Under the pieces are notes generated by a model that saw nothing but the letters and a program-made list of their open reading frames with translations, was not told the origin of the DNA and made no database searches. 22,328 bases of DNA from an uncultured Flavobacteriales bacterium. GTDB taxonomy: Bacteria; Bacteroidota; Bacteroidia; Palsa-965. The stretch's first letter is position 1; every line of letters begins with the position of its first letter. The position numbers and the translations under genes were made by a program. Shown here piece after piece: positions 6,696 through 14,270 of the stretch. The stretch lies in NCBI GenBank assembly GCA_946478675.1, contig CAMLEF010000029.1, forward strand, positions 1-22,328. The letters run 5' to 3'.

Positions 6696-7334
6696 ATGAT
6701 TCGCAAAGCCCTGTCTCTCCTTCTCTTCCTGGTGACCTTCTCCGGGATGCTCCGCGCACAGAGTTTCGAAGGATTGATCGAATTCAAAAAGCAATCCGGC
6801 GCCGACGTTTCCAATTACGTGTATTACGTGAAAGGCGACAAAGTGCGCATCGATGAATTTGTGCCGGGCTCGCGGATCGTTTCGGGCAGCTTTATCGTGG
6901 ATACGAAAGCAGGCACGATGATCTTCCTGAGCCCCGACCGCAAGCTCTGGGGCAACCGCGTTTCCAAAGGCACGCCCGTCGCTCCGGCCGGCGCTGTTGC
7001 CAGTTCTACGAAAAACACGAAAGATCTTTTCGGTTACAAATGCACGGAACAGATCGTGAAGAATGAAGCCGACAGCACGCAGATCAGCTACTGGGTTGCA
7101 CCGGGAAAATTCAACTTCTTCCTGCCGATGATGAAGCTGCTCAACCGCCAGGAAAAATTCTCGACCTACTATTTCGCGATCACCGGGTTAAAAGACGGCG
7201 CCATGCCGCTGCTGGCGATTGAAAAAGATCTCAACGGAAAAGAAAAAGGCCGCCTCGAAGTCACCCGCCTCGAGCAGAAAGCGATCGGCGACGGCATGTT
7301 CGAAATTCCGAAAGACTACACGGAGGTGAAGTAA
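6696..7334 (+). CDS. Secreted DUF4412-like protein
   Basis: A 212-residue protein with a clear signal peptide (MIRKALSLLLFLVTFSGMLRAQ, cleavage near residue 21-22). The mature part starts SFEGLIEFKKQSG and has alternating strands: YVYYVKGDKVRIDEF, GSFIVDTKAGTMIFLSPDRK, LFGYKCTEQIVK, then YWVAPGKFNFF. This is the layout of DUF4412 periplasmic proteins, which appear to fold as lipoprotein-carrier-like beta sheets; their role is unknown. The frame is open for 67 codons upstream, but that stretch crosses the word repeat and lacks protein-like sequence, so the ATG just before the signal peptide is taken as the start. A strong terminator follows. Confidence 0.85.
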   Translation: MIRKALSLLLFLVTFSGMLRAQSFEGLIEFKKQSGADVSNYVYYVKGDKVRIDEFVPGSRIVSGSFIVDTKAGTMIFLSPDRKLWGNRVSKGTPVAPAGAVASSTKNTKDLFGYKCTEQIVKNEADSTQISYWVAPGKFNFFLPMMKLLNRQEKFSTYYFAITGLKDGAMPLLAIEKDLNGKEKGRLEVTRLEQKAIGDGMFEIPKDYTEVK

Positions 7335-7352
7335 CGCCTCCGGAAAAAAAGC

Positions 7353-7386
7353 AAAAACCCGTTCATTGTTGCTGAACGGGTTTTTT
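7353..7386. terminator. Bidirectional terminator between convergent genes
   Basis: A perfect 13-bp stem AAAAACCCGTTCA / TGAACGGGTTTTT with a TTGTTGC loop. The A-tract on one side and T-tract on the other let it work on both strands; it is flanked by the DUF4412 stop at 7334 and the minus-strand stop at 7388. Confidence 0.92.
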
Positions 7387-7387
7387 G

Positions 7388-7624
7388 TTACTGTTGGGAG
7401 AAGCACCCGGAAGGATTCACTGCCTGCCGAATCGCCTCAACCGTAGTACGGATAGCCGGTCTGGGCTGCGAGCTGAGACTCATTCGTTTCAGCAGGGCCG
7501 ATACCTTCACCTGTACCTCTTCTACACCTTGTGGCATATGGCAATTGTGTTTGCCATCCGCATGGGGGAGAACAGAAGGGGGTTTGTACTGTGATTTGCG
7601 CCTACGTCGGGTCGGCGTATTCAC
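7388..7624 (-). CDS. Small basic protein, 78 aa, unknown function
   Basis: A minus-strand frame starting with GTG at 7624. The N-terminus is strongly basic (NTPTRRRRKSQYKPP), the middle holds a His/Cys cluster HADGKHNCH, and the C-terminal half looks helical (VEEVQVKVSALLKRMSLSS, then RTTVEAIRQAV). A consensus -7 element, TACTTTTG (minus strand, 7645-7652), sits 20 nt upstream of the start, and the stop abuts the bidirectional terminator, so the unit is a complete monocistronic gene. Two overlapping plus-strand frames exist but lack a promoter or terminator of their own. The basic tail would suit nucleic-acid binding, but that is inference. Confidence 0.65.
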   Translation of the reverse strand: MNTPTRRRRKSQYKPPSVLPHADGKHNCHMPQGVEEVQVKVSALLKRMSLSSQPRPAIRTTVEAIRQAVNPSGCFSQQ

Positions 7625-7644
7625 AAATCGTTGATTATTCTTTG

Positions 7645-7652
7645 CAAAAGTA
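7645..7652 (-). promoter_or_regulatory. -7 promoter element TACTTTTG for the 78-aa gene
   Basis: An exact TAnnTTTG match on the minus strand, 20 nt upstream of the GTG at 7624. Confidence 0.65.
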
Positions 7653-7763
7653 TTACCGTTTTTTAGACATTCGCATGACTGCCGACATGTTTCTGCATGA
7701 CTATTCGACGAAGCCGCCTGCGTTCCCGATGAAGGCCCATCGCAGCTCCATTATGGTTTTGAA

Positions 7764-8675
7764 TTAGACAAATTCTAATCGAACCTGCTCCGCATCCATC
7801 TCCAGTTTGACGGTTTTTCCCAGCGGCAGCGCGTAATTTTTCTGTCCGTGGCCGGAAGGAAAACCATAACAAACCGGGAAAGAATAGTTCGCCATATGCG
7901 ACGCGATGATCGCTTCGGCGGTCTTCCCGAACGGAACGGCATTGTCTTTCATATCGTCCATGCCGCCGATGATGAGGCCTTTCAATCCTTCGAATTTGCC
8001 GGCGCGGTCCAGGCTGAGGATCATGCGGTCGATGTGATAGAGATATTCGTCGAGATCTTCCAGCAGCAGGATCTTGTCGCGCGTGTCGATATCGGAAGCA
8101 GAGCCCTGTAGCGCATACAGCAACGAGAGATTGCCGCCGATCAATTGTCCTTCCGCATCGCCGTTTCGGTTGAGCGGATGCAGCGGCGCATGATAGCTTA
8201 GCGGCTCGCCGAACAACGCCATGCGCAGCGTTTCCGTCGAATACTCATCCTTCAGGAAGTTGATCGGCATGGTGGCGTGCAGCGTGGCAATCTGCGAATG
8301 ACGGTGTATATGCGAATGCAGCACGGTGATATCGCTGTAGCCGATGATCCATTTCGGAGCGGCATTGAACGCGGTAAAATCAAGCCGGTCAACAATACGC
8401 ATCGTACCGTAACCTCCGCGTGCGCTGATCACCGCTTTCACCGCAGGATCGTCGAGGAACGTCTGCAGGTCTTCCGCGCGTTCGGCATCCGTCCCGGAAA
8501 ACTGGTGCTCCGCTTTAAAAAGATTTTTTCCGAAAACGACGTAAAGTCCCCAGCTCTCCAGCAGCTTCACTGCAGGCTCCAGCTCCTGCATCGTCACTTT
8601 TCTTGCGGGAGCACAAATGCCGATCGTATCGCCGGGCCGGAGATAGGGAGGAGTCTGGAGGTCTTCGGATTTCAT
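7764..8675 (-). CDS. LD-carboxypeptidase (peptidase family S66)
   Basis: A 303-residue S66 serine peptidase, which removes the terminal D-alanine from murein tetrapeptides (an L,D bond) in peptidoglycan recycling; MccF-type relatives cleave microcin C. The family blocks are present: PGDTIGICAPAR at the N-terminus, ISARGGYGTMRI, then the nucleophile in WIIGYSDITVLH (Ser114), ILLLEDLDEYLYHIDRML-like with Glu206, and PSGHGQKNYALPLG with His276, giving the Ser-Glu-His triad. No signal peptide, so it is cytoplasmic as expected for recycling. A -7 element (TAAGTTTA) lies 4 nt upstream of the ATG, which implies a nearly leaderless mRNA. Confidence 0.93.
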   Translation of the reverse strand: MKSEDLQTPPYLRPGDTIGICAPARKVTMQELEPAVKLLESWGLYVVFGKNLFKAEHQFSGTDAERAEDLQTFLDDPAVKAVISARGGYGTMRIVDRLDFTAFNAAPKWIIGYSDITVLHSHIHRHSQIATLHATMPINFLKDEYSTETLRMALFGEPLSYHAPLHPLNRNGDAEGQLIGGNLSLLYALQGSASDIDTRDKILLLEDLDEYLYHIDRMILSLDRAGKFEGLKGLIIGGMDDMKDNAVPFGKTAEAIIASHMANYSFPVCYGFPSGHGQKNYALPLGKTVKLEMDAEQVRLEFV

Positions 8676-8679
8676 GCGA

Positions 8680-8687
8680 TAAACTTA
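8680..8687 (-). promoter_or_regulatory. -7 promoter element TAAGTTTA for the LD-carboxypeptidase gene
   Basis: A match to TAnnTTT(G/A) on the minus strand, directly before the ATG at 8675. A small hairpin (8699-8724, GGTCT...AGACC) lies just upstream of it. Confidence 0.5.
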
Positions 8688-8786
8688 CCAATTATAGGCG
8701 GTCTCTCTGCTAAGCAGAACAGACCGTAATAAGAGCAGCGGACGGCATTCAAATGCAACAGTTGGCCGGGCATTCGGAAATTCGGG

Positions 8787-8984
8787 CATTCGGTATTCGT
8801 GCCCTGATGATACGTTAGGTGATGAGATCATTGAGCGGAATTTTAATGAGACAAAAACGGGCATTCGGTCATTCGGACATTCGGTATTCGTGCCCTGATG
8901 ATACGTTAGGTGATGAGATCATTGAGCGGAATTTTAATGAGACAAAAACGGGCATTCGGTCATTCGGACATTCGGTATTCGTGC
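8787..8984. repeat. 91-bp tandem direct repeat, 2.2 copies
   Basis: Copies at 8787-8877 and 8878-8968 are identical by eye, and a 16-nt third start follows at 8969-8984. Each unit begins with the arm word sequence CATTCGGTATTCGTGC and holds a core with TGATGATACG, GATGAGATCATTG and AATTTTAATGAGAC. The period is not a multiple of three, so it is not a coding repeat. The breakpoints lie within the words, which suggests slippage or unequal recombination between words. Confidence 0.9.
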
Positions 8985-9030
8985 TCAACAGATCGTGAGG
9001 CAGTGGGAGCAACGAACGGAATTCGAATGC

Positions 9031-9096
9031 AAATAAAAAAAGGTCGTCGGTTGTCCGTCCTTTTGAATGAAACAAAAGACCATCAACCGATCGACC
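9031..9096 (-). terminator. Terminator of the DUF2953-GerW unit
   Basis: On the minus strand an imperfect stem GGTCGATCGGTTGATGGTC / GACGGACAACCGACGACC closes an AT-rich loop and is followed by TTTTTTTATTT. It lies 76 nt downstream of the GerW stop at 9173 and is built from the same kind of words as the surrounding inverted repeat. Confidence 0.75.
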
Positions 9097-9172
9097 GAAT
9101 AACCGACAAAACCGAATGACCGAATGACCGAATTTCCGAATGACCGATCATCCACCTGCCACAGGTTCCCGT

Positions 9173-9547
9173 TTATGCCGTAGTAGCCTTCGACTGCTTA
9201 CTATCCATATACTTCATAATAAGGTCGGGCACTTTTTCGAACATGGCGCCGATGCCTTTGCTGTTGTTGGCGGGAACGAAGGTGATTTCGCTGCCGTGCG
9301 TGCAGAGGAAACCGATCGGGGCAATGCCGATGCCTGCGCCGCCGCCTACTCCACCGGAATCGGGCGTTTTTTCATTGGCTTTCTGTTCGCCGCCGCCGTA
9401 GCCGAAACCGATGCCGATACGGATCACCGGGACGCAGCTGTATTCGCCGAGCTGGAACGGCTTGCCGACAACGGTTTCAGAATTCGCTTCGGACTTCAGG
9501 AAGTTGGTCACATTGGCGAGAAGGCTCTCGAGATTGTTAAGGTCCAT
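9173..9547 (-). CDS. GerW (YtfJ) family protein
   Basis: A 124-residue protein of the GerW/YtfJ family: the N-terminal helix MDLNNLESLLANVTNFLKSE, then ANSETVVGKPFQLGEYSCVP and VIRIGIGFGYGGG, a low-complexity acidic/glycine linker (SGGVGGGAGIGIAPIGF), then FVPANNSKGIGAMFEKVPDL. In Bacillus the family member is a spore protein with a role in germination; here it is in a phylum with no endospores, so the function must differ. The start at 9547 gives the family N-terminus; a longer frame starts at 9586 but overlaps the upstream gene. It follows the DUF2953-like gene, as ytfJ follows ytfI. Confidence 0.88.
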   Translation of the reverse strand: MDLNNLESLLANVTNFLKSEANSETVVGKPFQLGEYSCVPVIRIGIGFGYGGGEQKANEKTPDSGGVGGGAGIGIAPIGFLCTHGSEITFVPANNSKGIGAMFEKVPDLIMKYMDSKQSKATTA

Positions 9548-9566
9548 GGGTATGCTATTTTTTAGT

Positions 9567-10088
9567 TTATGAAAAGAGCGCAGCACGGACGATCCGCGCC
9601 AGGCGATTGTTTACTTCGAGCAGGATGCGGCTGTTCCCGTCGTAACGCACCCCGAACTTTTTCTGTTTTCCATGGAGAAAAAAGAAAACCGGGAAGAGAT
9701 ACGCATTCGCGATCGGGTCGCCGGTGTCGATCTCCACTTCGCAGCGCGTGACGTGAAATGTCTGCAGCACCGCGCGGATCTTGCGAAGCAGCTGCTGCGT
9801 CGTCAGGCGGCGTTTGGATTTCCTGCGCGGCTTTTCCCCGCGAACAGGTTTTTCCGCAACAGCTTCCGGTGGCCGCGGCGTGAGTTTTCTTTTCCATCCG
9901 AAAACGGAATAATACAGCTCATTCGACGGCACATCATACCAGAGGCGGCCAATCCTTCCGGCGCGCACTTCGTAGAGGTCCTGTTCCGAATCGAGTCGCA
10001 GCACGAGCTTCAGGCAGAGCAGCCACACGCACAGCAGCAGCACCATCCCGATCAACACACCTGCTATGAGAAAGAACCAGTACCACAT
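9567..10088 (-). CDS. DUF2953 (YtfI-like) membrane protein
   Basis: A 173-residue protein with one N-terminal membrane segment (WYWFFLIAGVLIGMVLLL, about residues 2-28), a short region with strands (LYEVRAGRIGRLWYDV), a strongly basic linker (GEKPRRKSKRRLTT, about 85-98) and a C-terminal part: VTRCEVEIDTGDPIANAYLF, then FGVRYDGNSRILLEVNNRL. The membrane anchor, D-T-G-D-P-x-x-x-A motif and final L-E-V-x-N-R-x-x-R-I strand fit DUF2953, and its position directly before a GerW gene supports this. The start at 10088 is supported by TAGTTTTG 5 nt upstream; the longer frame to 10175 crosses that promoter. Confidence 0.8.
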   Translation of the reverse strand: MWYWFFLIAGVLIGMVLLLCVWLLCLKLVLRLDSEQDLYEVRAGRIGRLWYDVPSNELYYSVFGWKRKLTPRPPEAVAEKPVRGEKPRRKSKRRLTTQQLLRKIRAVLQTFHVTRCEVEIDTGDPIANAYLFPVFFFLHGKQKKFGVRYDGNSRILLEVNNRLARIVRAALFS

Positions 10089-10093
10089 CGCTG

Positions 10094-10101
10094 CAAAACT
10101 A
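10094..10101 (-). promoter_or_regulatory. -7 promoter element TAGTTTTG for the DUF2953-GerW unit
   Basis: An exact TAnnTTTG match on the minus strand, 5 nt from the ATG at 10088. The transcript must begin at or close to the start codon. Confidence 0.65.
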
Positions 10102-10277
10102 TCCTGCCTCACGCACGAAGACTTTGACGGCGGGCAATGCAGCAACTGATCCTTGTCATTCGTCCAAGCATCCACGCGCGCTGAGAAGCGGTCGCCGGTT
10201 TTTGCAGGAGGATCGAAAACCCTTGTCGGACAAGGGCTGTGGCACCTGCGTTGCAGAATTATCAGAAAAAAGGAGAC

Positions 10278-11318
10278 ATGTGGCGTTGGAATTTACTCTG
10301 GATCTTTTTCGTACTGCCCTACCCCGCACAAGCGCAGATCGGCTTCCCCGAAGAATACCCGATCGCTTACCAGCATAACCTCGCGGCGGCGCAGGAGAAA
10401 AAGGAAATGAAAGAACATCGCGTGAAAACAGTGGAGCGCATCAACACCAGCTATACCGTCGAAGGAAAAGACACGTTGCTGGCCGATTCCTGCTGGACGT
10501 TTTCCACTTACGATACCTGCGGCAACCTCGTCGCGGAAATGTGCCGGCCAATGGCGTTTTACGAACCGTACAACCTCGAATGCATCTACAATGCGAACGG
10601 ACGGCCTTTGCACATCTTCAACAACGGCAAGCTGGTGAAAGAATTTTTTTACGACAGCTGCGGAAGGCTCGCCTCGACTGTGGAAGCGACACCGCAAGCG
10701 GCCATTCGTCAACAAACCGTGTTCACGTATTCGACACAGAACGGGAAGCTGTGCCGCTATGACATTTATGAAAATCATTACCGATCGTACCAGGATTCGC
10801 TGCACCACGGATTTTTTACCGGGCGCGTCCTGCTCGAATCGTACGCTTACGAATACGAAGAAGCGTGTCATGTGTTGAAGTACCAGCTGTATCCGAAACG
10901 CAACGATTCGCTGCTGACGGAAATCGTGTACGGCGATTCCTGCACGATGGTGTACGACAAGCGCAGTCCCTGCGGACGACGTTACTGTTATTCGAAAAGC
11001 GGGCAGCTGTTGTATTATTCGAGCTGCAGCCTCGATCGCACGCCGCCTTTCGGGAATTGCCAGTTTACGTACGACAGCGCCGGACGACTGGCGACGTACA
11101 CCGCGCTGACGAACGACGGCAACGAAGTGGAAACGACGTACAGCTACGACGAGAACGGAAAGATCAAAGCGCAGCAAACGATCCGCAAAAGCCGGCGCTC
11201 GAAGGAAGTGATCGAGTACCGCAACTGCTACGACGAAAACGGCAATCTCTGCAAGTCGGTGGCGATCATGGACGGCGCGGTGCGCGTGGCAACGTATAGG
11301 TGGTCATTTTATAAATGA
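10278..11318 (+). CDS. Secreted YD-repeat-like (RHS-related) protein
   Basis: A 346-residue exported protein. The signal peptide is [19 protein letters not shown], cut before Gln20, and AAGGAG lies just ahead of the ATG, one of the few ribosome-binding-site-like sequences in the window. The mature protein is a string of strand-turn-strand units resembling YD repeats, for example [56 protein letters not shown] and [13 protein letters not shown]. It has many cysteines, often in DSCG/DTCG turns, so disulfides are likely after export. No RHS core or toxin tip is present, so it is a short free-standing repeat protein rather than a polymorphic toxin. Its stop overlaps an ATG upstream of metG. Confidence 0.75.
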   Translation: MWRWNLLWIFFVLPYPAQAQIGFPEEYPIAYQHNLAAAQEKKEMKEHRVKTVERINTSYTVEGKDTLLADSCWTFSTYDTCGNLVAEMCRPMAFYEPYNLECIYNANGRPLHIFNNGKLVKEFFYDSCGRLASTVEATPQAAIRQQTVFTYSTQNGKLCRYDIYENHYRSYQDSLHHGFFTGRVLLESYAYEYEEACHVLKYQLYPKRNDSLLTEIVYGDSCTMVYDKRSPCGRRYCYSKSGQLLYYSSCSLDRTPPFGNCQFTYDSAGRLATYTALTNDGNEVETTYSYDENGKIKAQQTIRKSRRSKEVIEYRNCYDENGNLCKSVAIMDGAVRVATYRWSFYK

Positions 11319-11319
11319 G

Positions 11320-11327
11320 TAGTTTTG
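11320..11327 (+). promoter_or_regulatory. -7 promoter element TAGTTTTG of metG
   Basis: An exact TAnnTTTG match 8 nt before the ATG at 11336, located inside the longer frame that begins at 11315. Confidence 0.65.
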
Positions 11328-11335
11328 CTGCTCTT

Positions 11336-13438
11336 ATGACTCCGAAACGTTATACCGTAACCGCCGCGCTGATCTATGCCAACGGGCCGATCCACGTGGG
11401 GCACCTCGCCGGCTGTTACCTGCCTTCCGATATCTACGTGCGTTACCTCCGTTCCAAAGGAGAAGATGTGTTGTTTGTCAGCGGTACCGATGAGCACGGC
11501 GTGCCGATCACGCTGCGTGCGCGCAAAGAAGGATTGACGCCGCAACAGGTAGTCGATAAGTATTACGACATCATCAAAAAAGCGTTCTACGATTTCGGCA
11601 TCGAGTTCGATATTTATTCGCGCACGAGCCGCCCGGCGCATCACCAGGTGGCTGGTGATTTTTTCAAAACGCTTTACGATAAAAACGTTTTTACCGAGCA
11701 GACGACGGAGCAGTATTACGACGAAGAAGCGAAACAATTTCTCGCCGACCGTTACATCGTAGGCACCTGCCCGAATTGCGGCAACACGAATGCATACGGC
11801 GACCAGTGCGAGAAATGCGGCACTTCGCTTTCTCCCGATGAACTGATCAATCCGCATTCGATGCTGTCGGGCGCGCCGCCGGTGAAGAAGCCGACGAAGA
11901 ACTGGTTTCTCCCGCTTGATAAAATGCAGCCGAAACTGCAATCGTACATCGACAGCCACAAAGAATGGAAGCCGAACGTTTTCGGTCAATGCCAGTCGTG
12001 GCTGAAAGACGGCCTGCACCCGCGCGCGATGACCCGCGACCTCGACTGGGGCGTGAAAGTGCCGCTGCCGGATACCGAAGGAAAAGTGCTGTACGTTTGG
12101 TTCGACGCGCCGATCGGTTACATCACCGCCAGCAAAGAATGGTTCGAGCAGCCGCAGACGCGCGCCACGCTCACCTACGCGGGCAAACCGAAAAGCGACA
12201 GCTGGGAAACGTACTGGAAAGACAAAGACACGAAGCTGGTGCATTTCATCGGCAAGGACAACATCGTGTTCCATTGCCTGATCTTCCCGGCGATGCTCAT
12301 GGCGCACGGCGATTACATCCTGCCGGACAACGTTCCTGCGAATGAATTTTTGAACCTCGAGAGCAATAAAATTTCCACGTCGCGCAACTGGGCGATCTGG
12401 CTGCACGAGTATCTCGAAGAGATGCCCGGCAAACAGGACGAGCTGCGTTACGTGCTGACGGCGATCTCTCCCGAAACGAGTGATGGCGATTTCACGTGGA
12501 CGGATTACGAAGCGCGCATCAACAACGAGCTCGCAGCCGTGTTCAGTAATTTCGTGCACCGGACGATGGTGCTCACGCATAAAAATTTCGCAGGAAAAGT
12601 TCCGGAAGCTTCGCAGTACACGAAAGAAGACCTGCACGTGCTCGGTGAAATTTCAAAATTCCCCGATCGCATCGGCGCGGCGCTGGAGCAGTATCGTTTC
12701 CGCGAAGCGCAGCAGGAGATGATGAACCTGGCGCGCCTCGGCAACAAATATCTTTCCGACAACGAGCCGTGGAAGAATCCCGATGCGGAGCGCGTGAAAA
12801 CCGTGCTCAACGTATCGCTGCAGATCTGCGCGAACCTCAGCATTCTTTGCGAGCCGTTCCTGCCGTTCACTGCCGCGAAGCTGCGCCGCATGCTCAACAT
12901 CGGCACGATGAACTGGTCGGGCGCGAAGAATACGAACCTGCTTTCGGCGAATCATACGCTGAGCGAGCCGGTGATGCTGTTTGCGAAAGTGGACAAAACG
13001 CTTTTGCAGAAGCAGCTCGACAAGCTGGAGCAGATCAAGAAAGAACAGGAAGCGGCAGCCGCTGCTGCGAATGTGAACGCAAACGCAAAACCGGTGGAAC
13101 CACAAAAAGAGACGACCACTTTCGACGATTTCTCGAAGATGGACATCCGCATCGGCACGATCATCGCCGCCGAGAAAATGCCGAAAAGCGACAAGCTGCT
13201 GAAGCTTACCGTCGACACCGGCATTGACCAGCGCACCGTGCTCAGCGGCATCGCGAAATATTATTCGGCAGAAGAAGTCGTCGGCAAGCAGGTTACGATC
13301 CTCGTCAACCTCGCCCCGCGCAAAATGATGGGCATCGAATCCAACGGCATGATCCTGATGGCGGAGAACGCGAACGGCGAGCTCAGCTTTGTGGCGCCGA
13401 CAAAAGACAATATGAATAATGGCAGTACGGTGAAGTGA
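11336..13438 (+). CDS. metG: Methionyl-tRNA synthetase with C-terminal tRNA-binding domain
   Basis: A 700-residue class I aminoacyl-tRNA synthetase that charges tRNA-Met. HIGH motif: HVGH at residues 20-23. The zinc knuckle has Cys145, Cys148, Cys158 and Cys161 (CPNCGN and CEKCG). The KMSKS equivalent is KISTS at 345-349, with [10 protein letters not shown] and [11 protein letters not shown] as further core motifs. A linker rich in K, E, Q and A (about residues 560-590) leads to an EMAP-II/Trbp111-like domain ([14 protein letters not shown] to the end), typical of dimeric MetG. The ATG at 11315 overlaps the previous stop, but TAGTTTTG at 11320 would then be inside the gene; the 11336 start is preferred and gives the usual family N-terminus. 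Confidence 0.95.
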   Translation: MTPKRYTVTAALIYANGPIHVGHLAGCYLPSDIYVRYLRSKGEDVLFVSGTDEHGVPITLRARKEGLTPQQVVDKYYDIIKKAFYDFGIEFDIYSRTSRPAHHQVAGDFFKTLYDKNVFTEQTTEQYYDEEAKQFLADRYIVGTCPNCGNTNAYGDQCEKCGTSLSPDELINPHSMLSGAPPVKKPTKNWFLPLDKMQPKLQSYIDSHKEWKPNVFGQCQSWLKDGLHPRAMTRDLDWGVKVPLPDTEGKVLYVWFDAPIGYITASKEWFEQPQTRATLTYAGKPKSDSWETYWKDKDTKLVHFIGKDNIVFHCLIFPAMLMAHGDYILPDNVPANEFLNLESNKISTSRNWAIWLHEYLEEMPGKQDELRYVLTAISPETSDGDFTWTDYEARINNELAAVFSNFVHRTMVLTHKNFAGKVPEASQYTKEDLHVLGEISKFPDRIGAALEQYRFREAQQEMMNLARLGNKYLSDNEPWKNPDAERVKTVLNVSLQICANLSILCEPFLPFTAAKLRRMLNIGTMNWSGAKNTNLLSANHTLSEPVMLFAKVDKTLLQKQLDKLEQIKKEQEAAAAAANVNANAKPVEPQKETTTFDDFSKMDIRIGTIIAAEKMPKSDKLLKLTVDTGIDQRTVLSGIAKYYSAEEVVGKQVTILVNLAPRKMMGIESNGMILMAENANGELSFVAPTKDNMNNGSTVK

Positions 13439-13478
13439 TGTGCCGATTTGCTGATATGCCAATATGCTGATGAAAAGG

Positions 13479-13503
13479 GCCGGTCGATTGGATCGGCTTT
13501 TTT
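13479..13503 (+). terminator. Terminator after metG (copy 1)
   Basis: The stem GCCGGTC / GATCGGC (13479-13485 with 13491-13497, one G-U pair) has loop GATTG and is followed by TTTTTT. It is 40 nt after the metG stop and nearly identical to the one at 14085. Confidence 0.85.
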
Positions 13504-13534
13504 CTTGAAAGGAAATTTTTGAAACTTTCGTTTT

Positions 13535-14071
13535 ATGGCAAATGAAAAGAGCCTCGTACTTGAATTTCTTCCGAAACTCTTTTGGATTGTTGTTCCTGCA
13601 TTTTTCGGATTGCTTATTCTCATTTACAAAAAGTCTAAAGGCAGGATCTCCCGATTGAATATTGAAACTCTGCGAAGAAAAGCTGATGATCATTCTTTAA
13701 CCGTCCGCGACTTTCCTGAGCTCGACAGCCTGACCCGGTCGTTTCCATTTACTGCTTCTGCATTTCACCAGGTTACATCAGAAATAATTCGTGAAGCGTT
13801 ATTGACGGATGCCTCCTTAAAAGCAGAATTAGCAGCGCTTTTGAAAACACAGGATGAAATAAGGATTTGCATCATGACTGAACGTGAAGATCTCATACCC
13901 GTAAGTTCAAAATCGTTGAAAGCCTATCAATACGAAGAACCGGTCTTTATCGGATTGTTCTTTAACCGGGAAAAACACACTTTAGACATTCGCAGCACTG
14001 CCTATAAAAATCTCGACGAGAAAAATCATCTCGCCCGGGTAGTTTTTTGCATCGAACGAAAACTGAACTAA
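13535..14071 (+). CDS. Hypothetical single-pass membrane protein, 178 aa
   Basis: I do not recognise this protein. Residues about 11-31 (FLPKLFWIVVPAFFGLLILI) form one membrane segment followed by a basic stretch (YKKSKGRISR), so the ~145-residue C-terminal part is probably cytoplasmic. That part has a helical, L/A/E/K-rich section (EIIREALLTDASLKAELAAL) and a beta-like end (VFIGLFFNREKHTLDIRST). By eye it is more AT-rich than metG or the downstream genes. It lies between two almost identical terminators and inside the arms of a word-repeat element, which makes insertion as a cassette plausible. Function unknown. Confidence 0.75.
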   Translation: MANEKSLVLEFLPKLFWIVVPAFFGLLILIYKKSKGRISRLNIETLRRKADDHSLTVRDFPELDSLTRSFPFTASAFHQVTSEIIREALLTDASLKAELAALLKTQDEIRICIMTEREDLIPVSSKSLKAYQYEEPVFIGLFFNREKHTLDIRSTAYKNLDEKNHLARVVFCIERKLN

Positions 14072-14084
14072 AGCTCTAAGCAAA

Positions 14085-14109
14085 GCCGGTCGATTTGATC
14101 GGCTTTTTT
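14085..14109 (+). terminator. Terminator after the orphan membrane protein (copy 2)
   Basis: The same stem GCCGGTC / GATCGGC with loop GATTT and a TTTTTT tail; it differs from the 13479 copy by one loop base. Confidence 0.85.
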
Positions 14110-14139
14110 CTTTCCCCTCAAAAAAGAAAACTTTCCCCG

Positions 14140-14207
14140 CTTGTTCGAGCGAAGTCGAGAACCTGTTTCATTCCAATGCGAAAAGTTCCCGACTCCGCTC
14201 GAACAAG
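14140..14207. repeat. REP-like palindromic element
   Basis: The inverted arms 14140-14162 (starting CTTGTTCGAGCGAAGTCG) and 14185-14207 (ending CCGCTCGAACAAG) match at 21 of 23 positions around a 22-nt loop. The CGA-GTCG/CGACT-CGCTCGAAC type of palindrome is, to my knowledge, a dispersed intergenic repeat in Bacteroidota genomes. It lies between the convergent orphan gene and SGNH gene and could end transcription from either side, but there is no clean T-tract. Confidence 0.7.
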
Positions 14208-14270
14208 CTGAAGAAAAAGCGCGGGGGCCTCGTGCGCATCAGCACATTGTCCAATTAGCACATTAGCAAA

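Larger units (their letters stand above)
8771..9142. repeat. Long inverted word repeat (ATTCGG type) with internal tandem duplication
   Basis: It fills most of the 497-nt gap 8676-9172. The left arm 8771-8793 (CATTCGGAAATTCGGGC...) matches the reverse complement of 9120-9142 at 22 of 23 positions. Words of 7-9 nt (ATTCGGTC, ATTCGGAC, ATTCGGT) recur at 8862-8889 and 8953-8980, and their complements (ACCGAATG twice, ACCGAATTT) at 9111-9142. Inside lies the 91-bp tandem duplication, and near the right arm a terminator hairpin serving the minus-strand genes. Short frames crossing it are not protein-like. Confidence 0.75.

Noticed and set aside
6452..6856. Plus-strand frame running through the word repeat into the DUF4412 gene
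   Set aside because: The first half translates the T/P/N-rich repeat and the rest is out of frame with the clear signal peptide gene at 6696.
7531..7767. Plus-strand 78-codon frame opposite the small basic protein gene
   Set aside because: It crosses the minus-strand promoter, lacks its own promoter or terminator and overlaps the stop of the LD-carboxypeptidase gene.
8869..9119. Short frames on both strands across the tandem repeat
   Set aside because: The 91-bp period shifts the reading frame in each copy, and the translations simply reflect the repeated words.
8771..9142. Possible CRISPR array (recurring short repeats)
   Set aside because: The repeats are 7-9 nt words or a 91-bp tandem unit, with no 25-40 nt repeat alternating with unique spacers and no cas genes nearby.
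11309..12637. 442-codon open frame antisense to metG
   Set aside because: It lies entirely over the confident metG coding sequence, its translation is dominated by R, H, V, F and D runs typical of antisense GC-rich codons, and it has no promoter or family motif.
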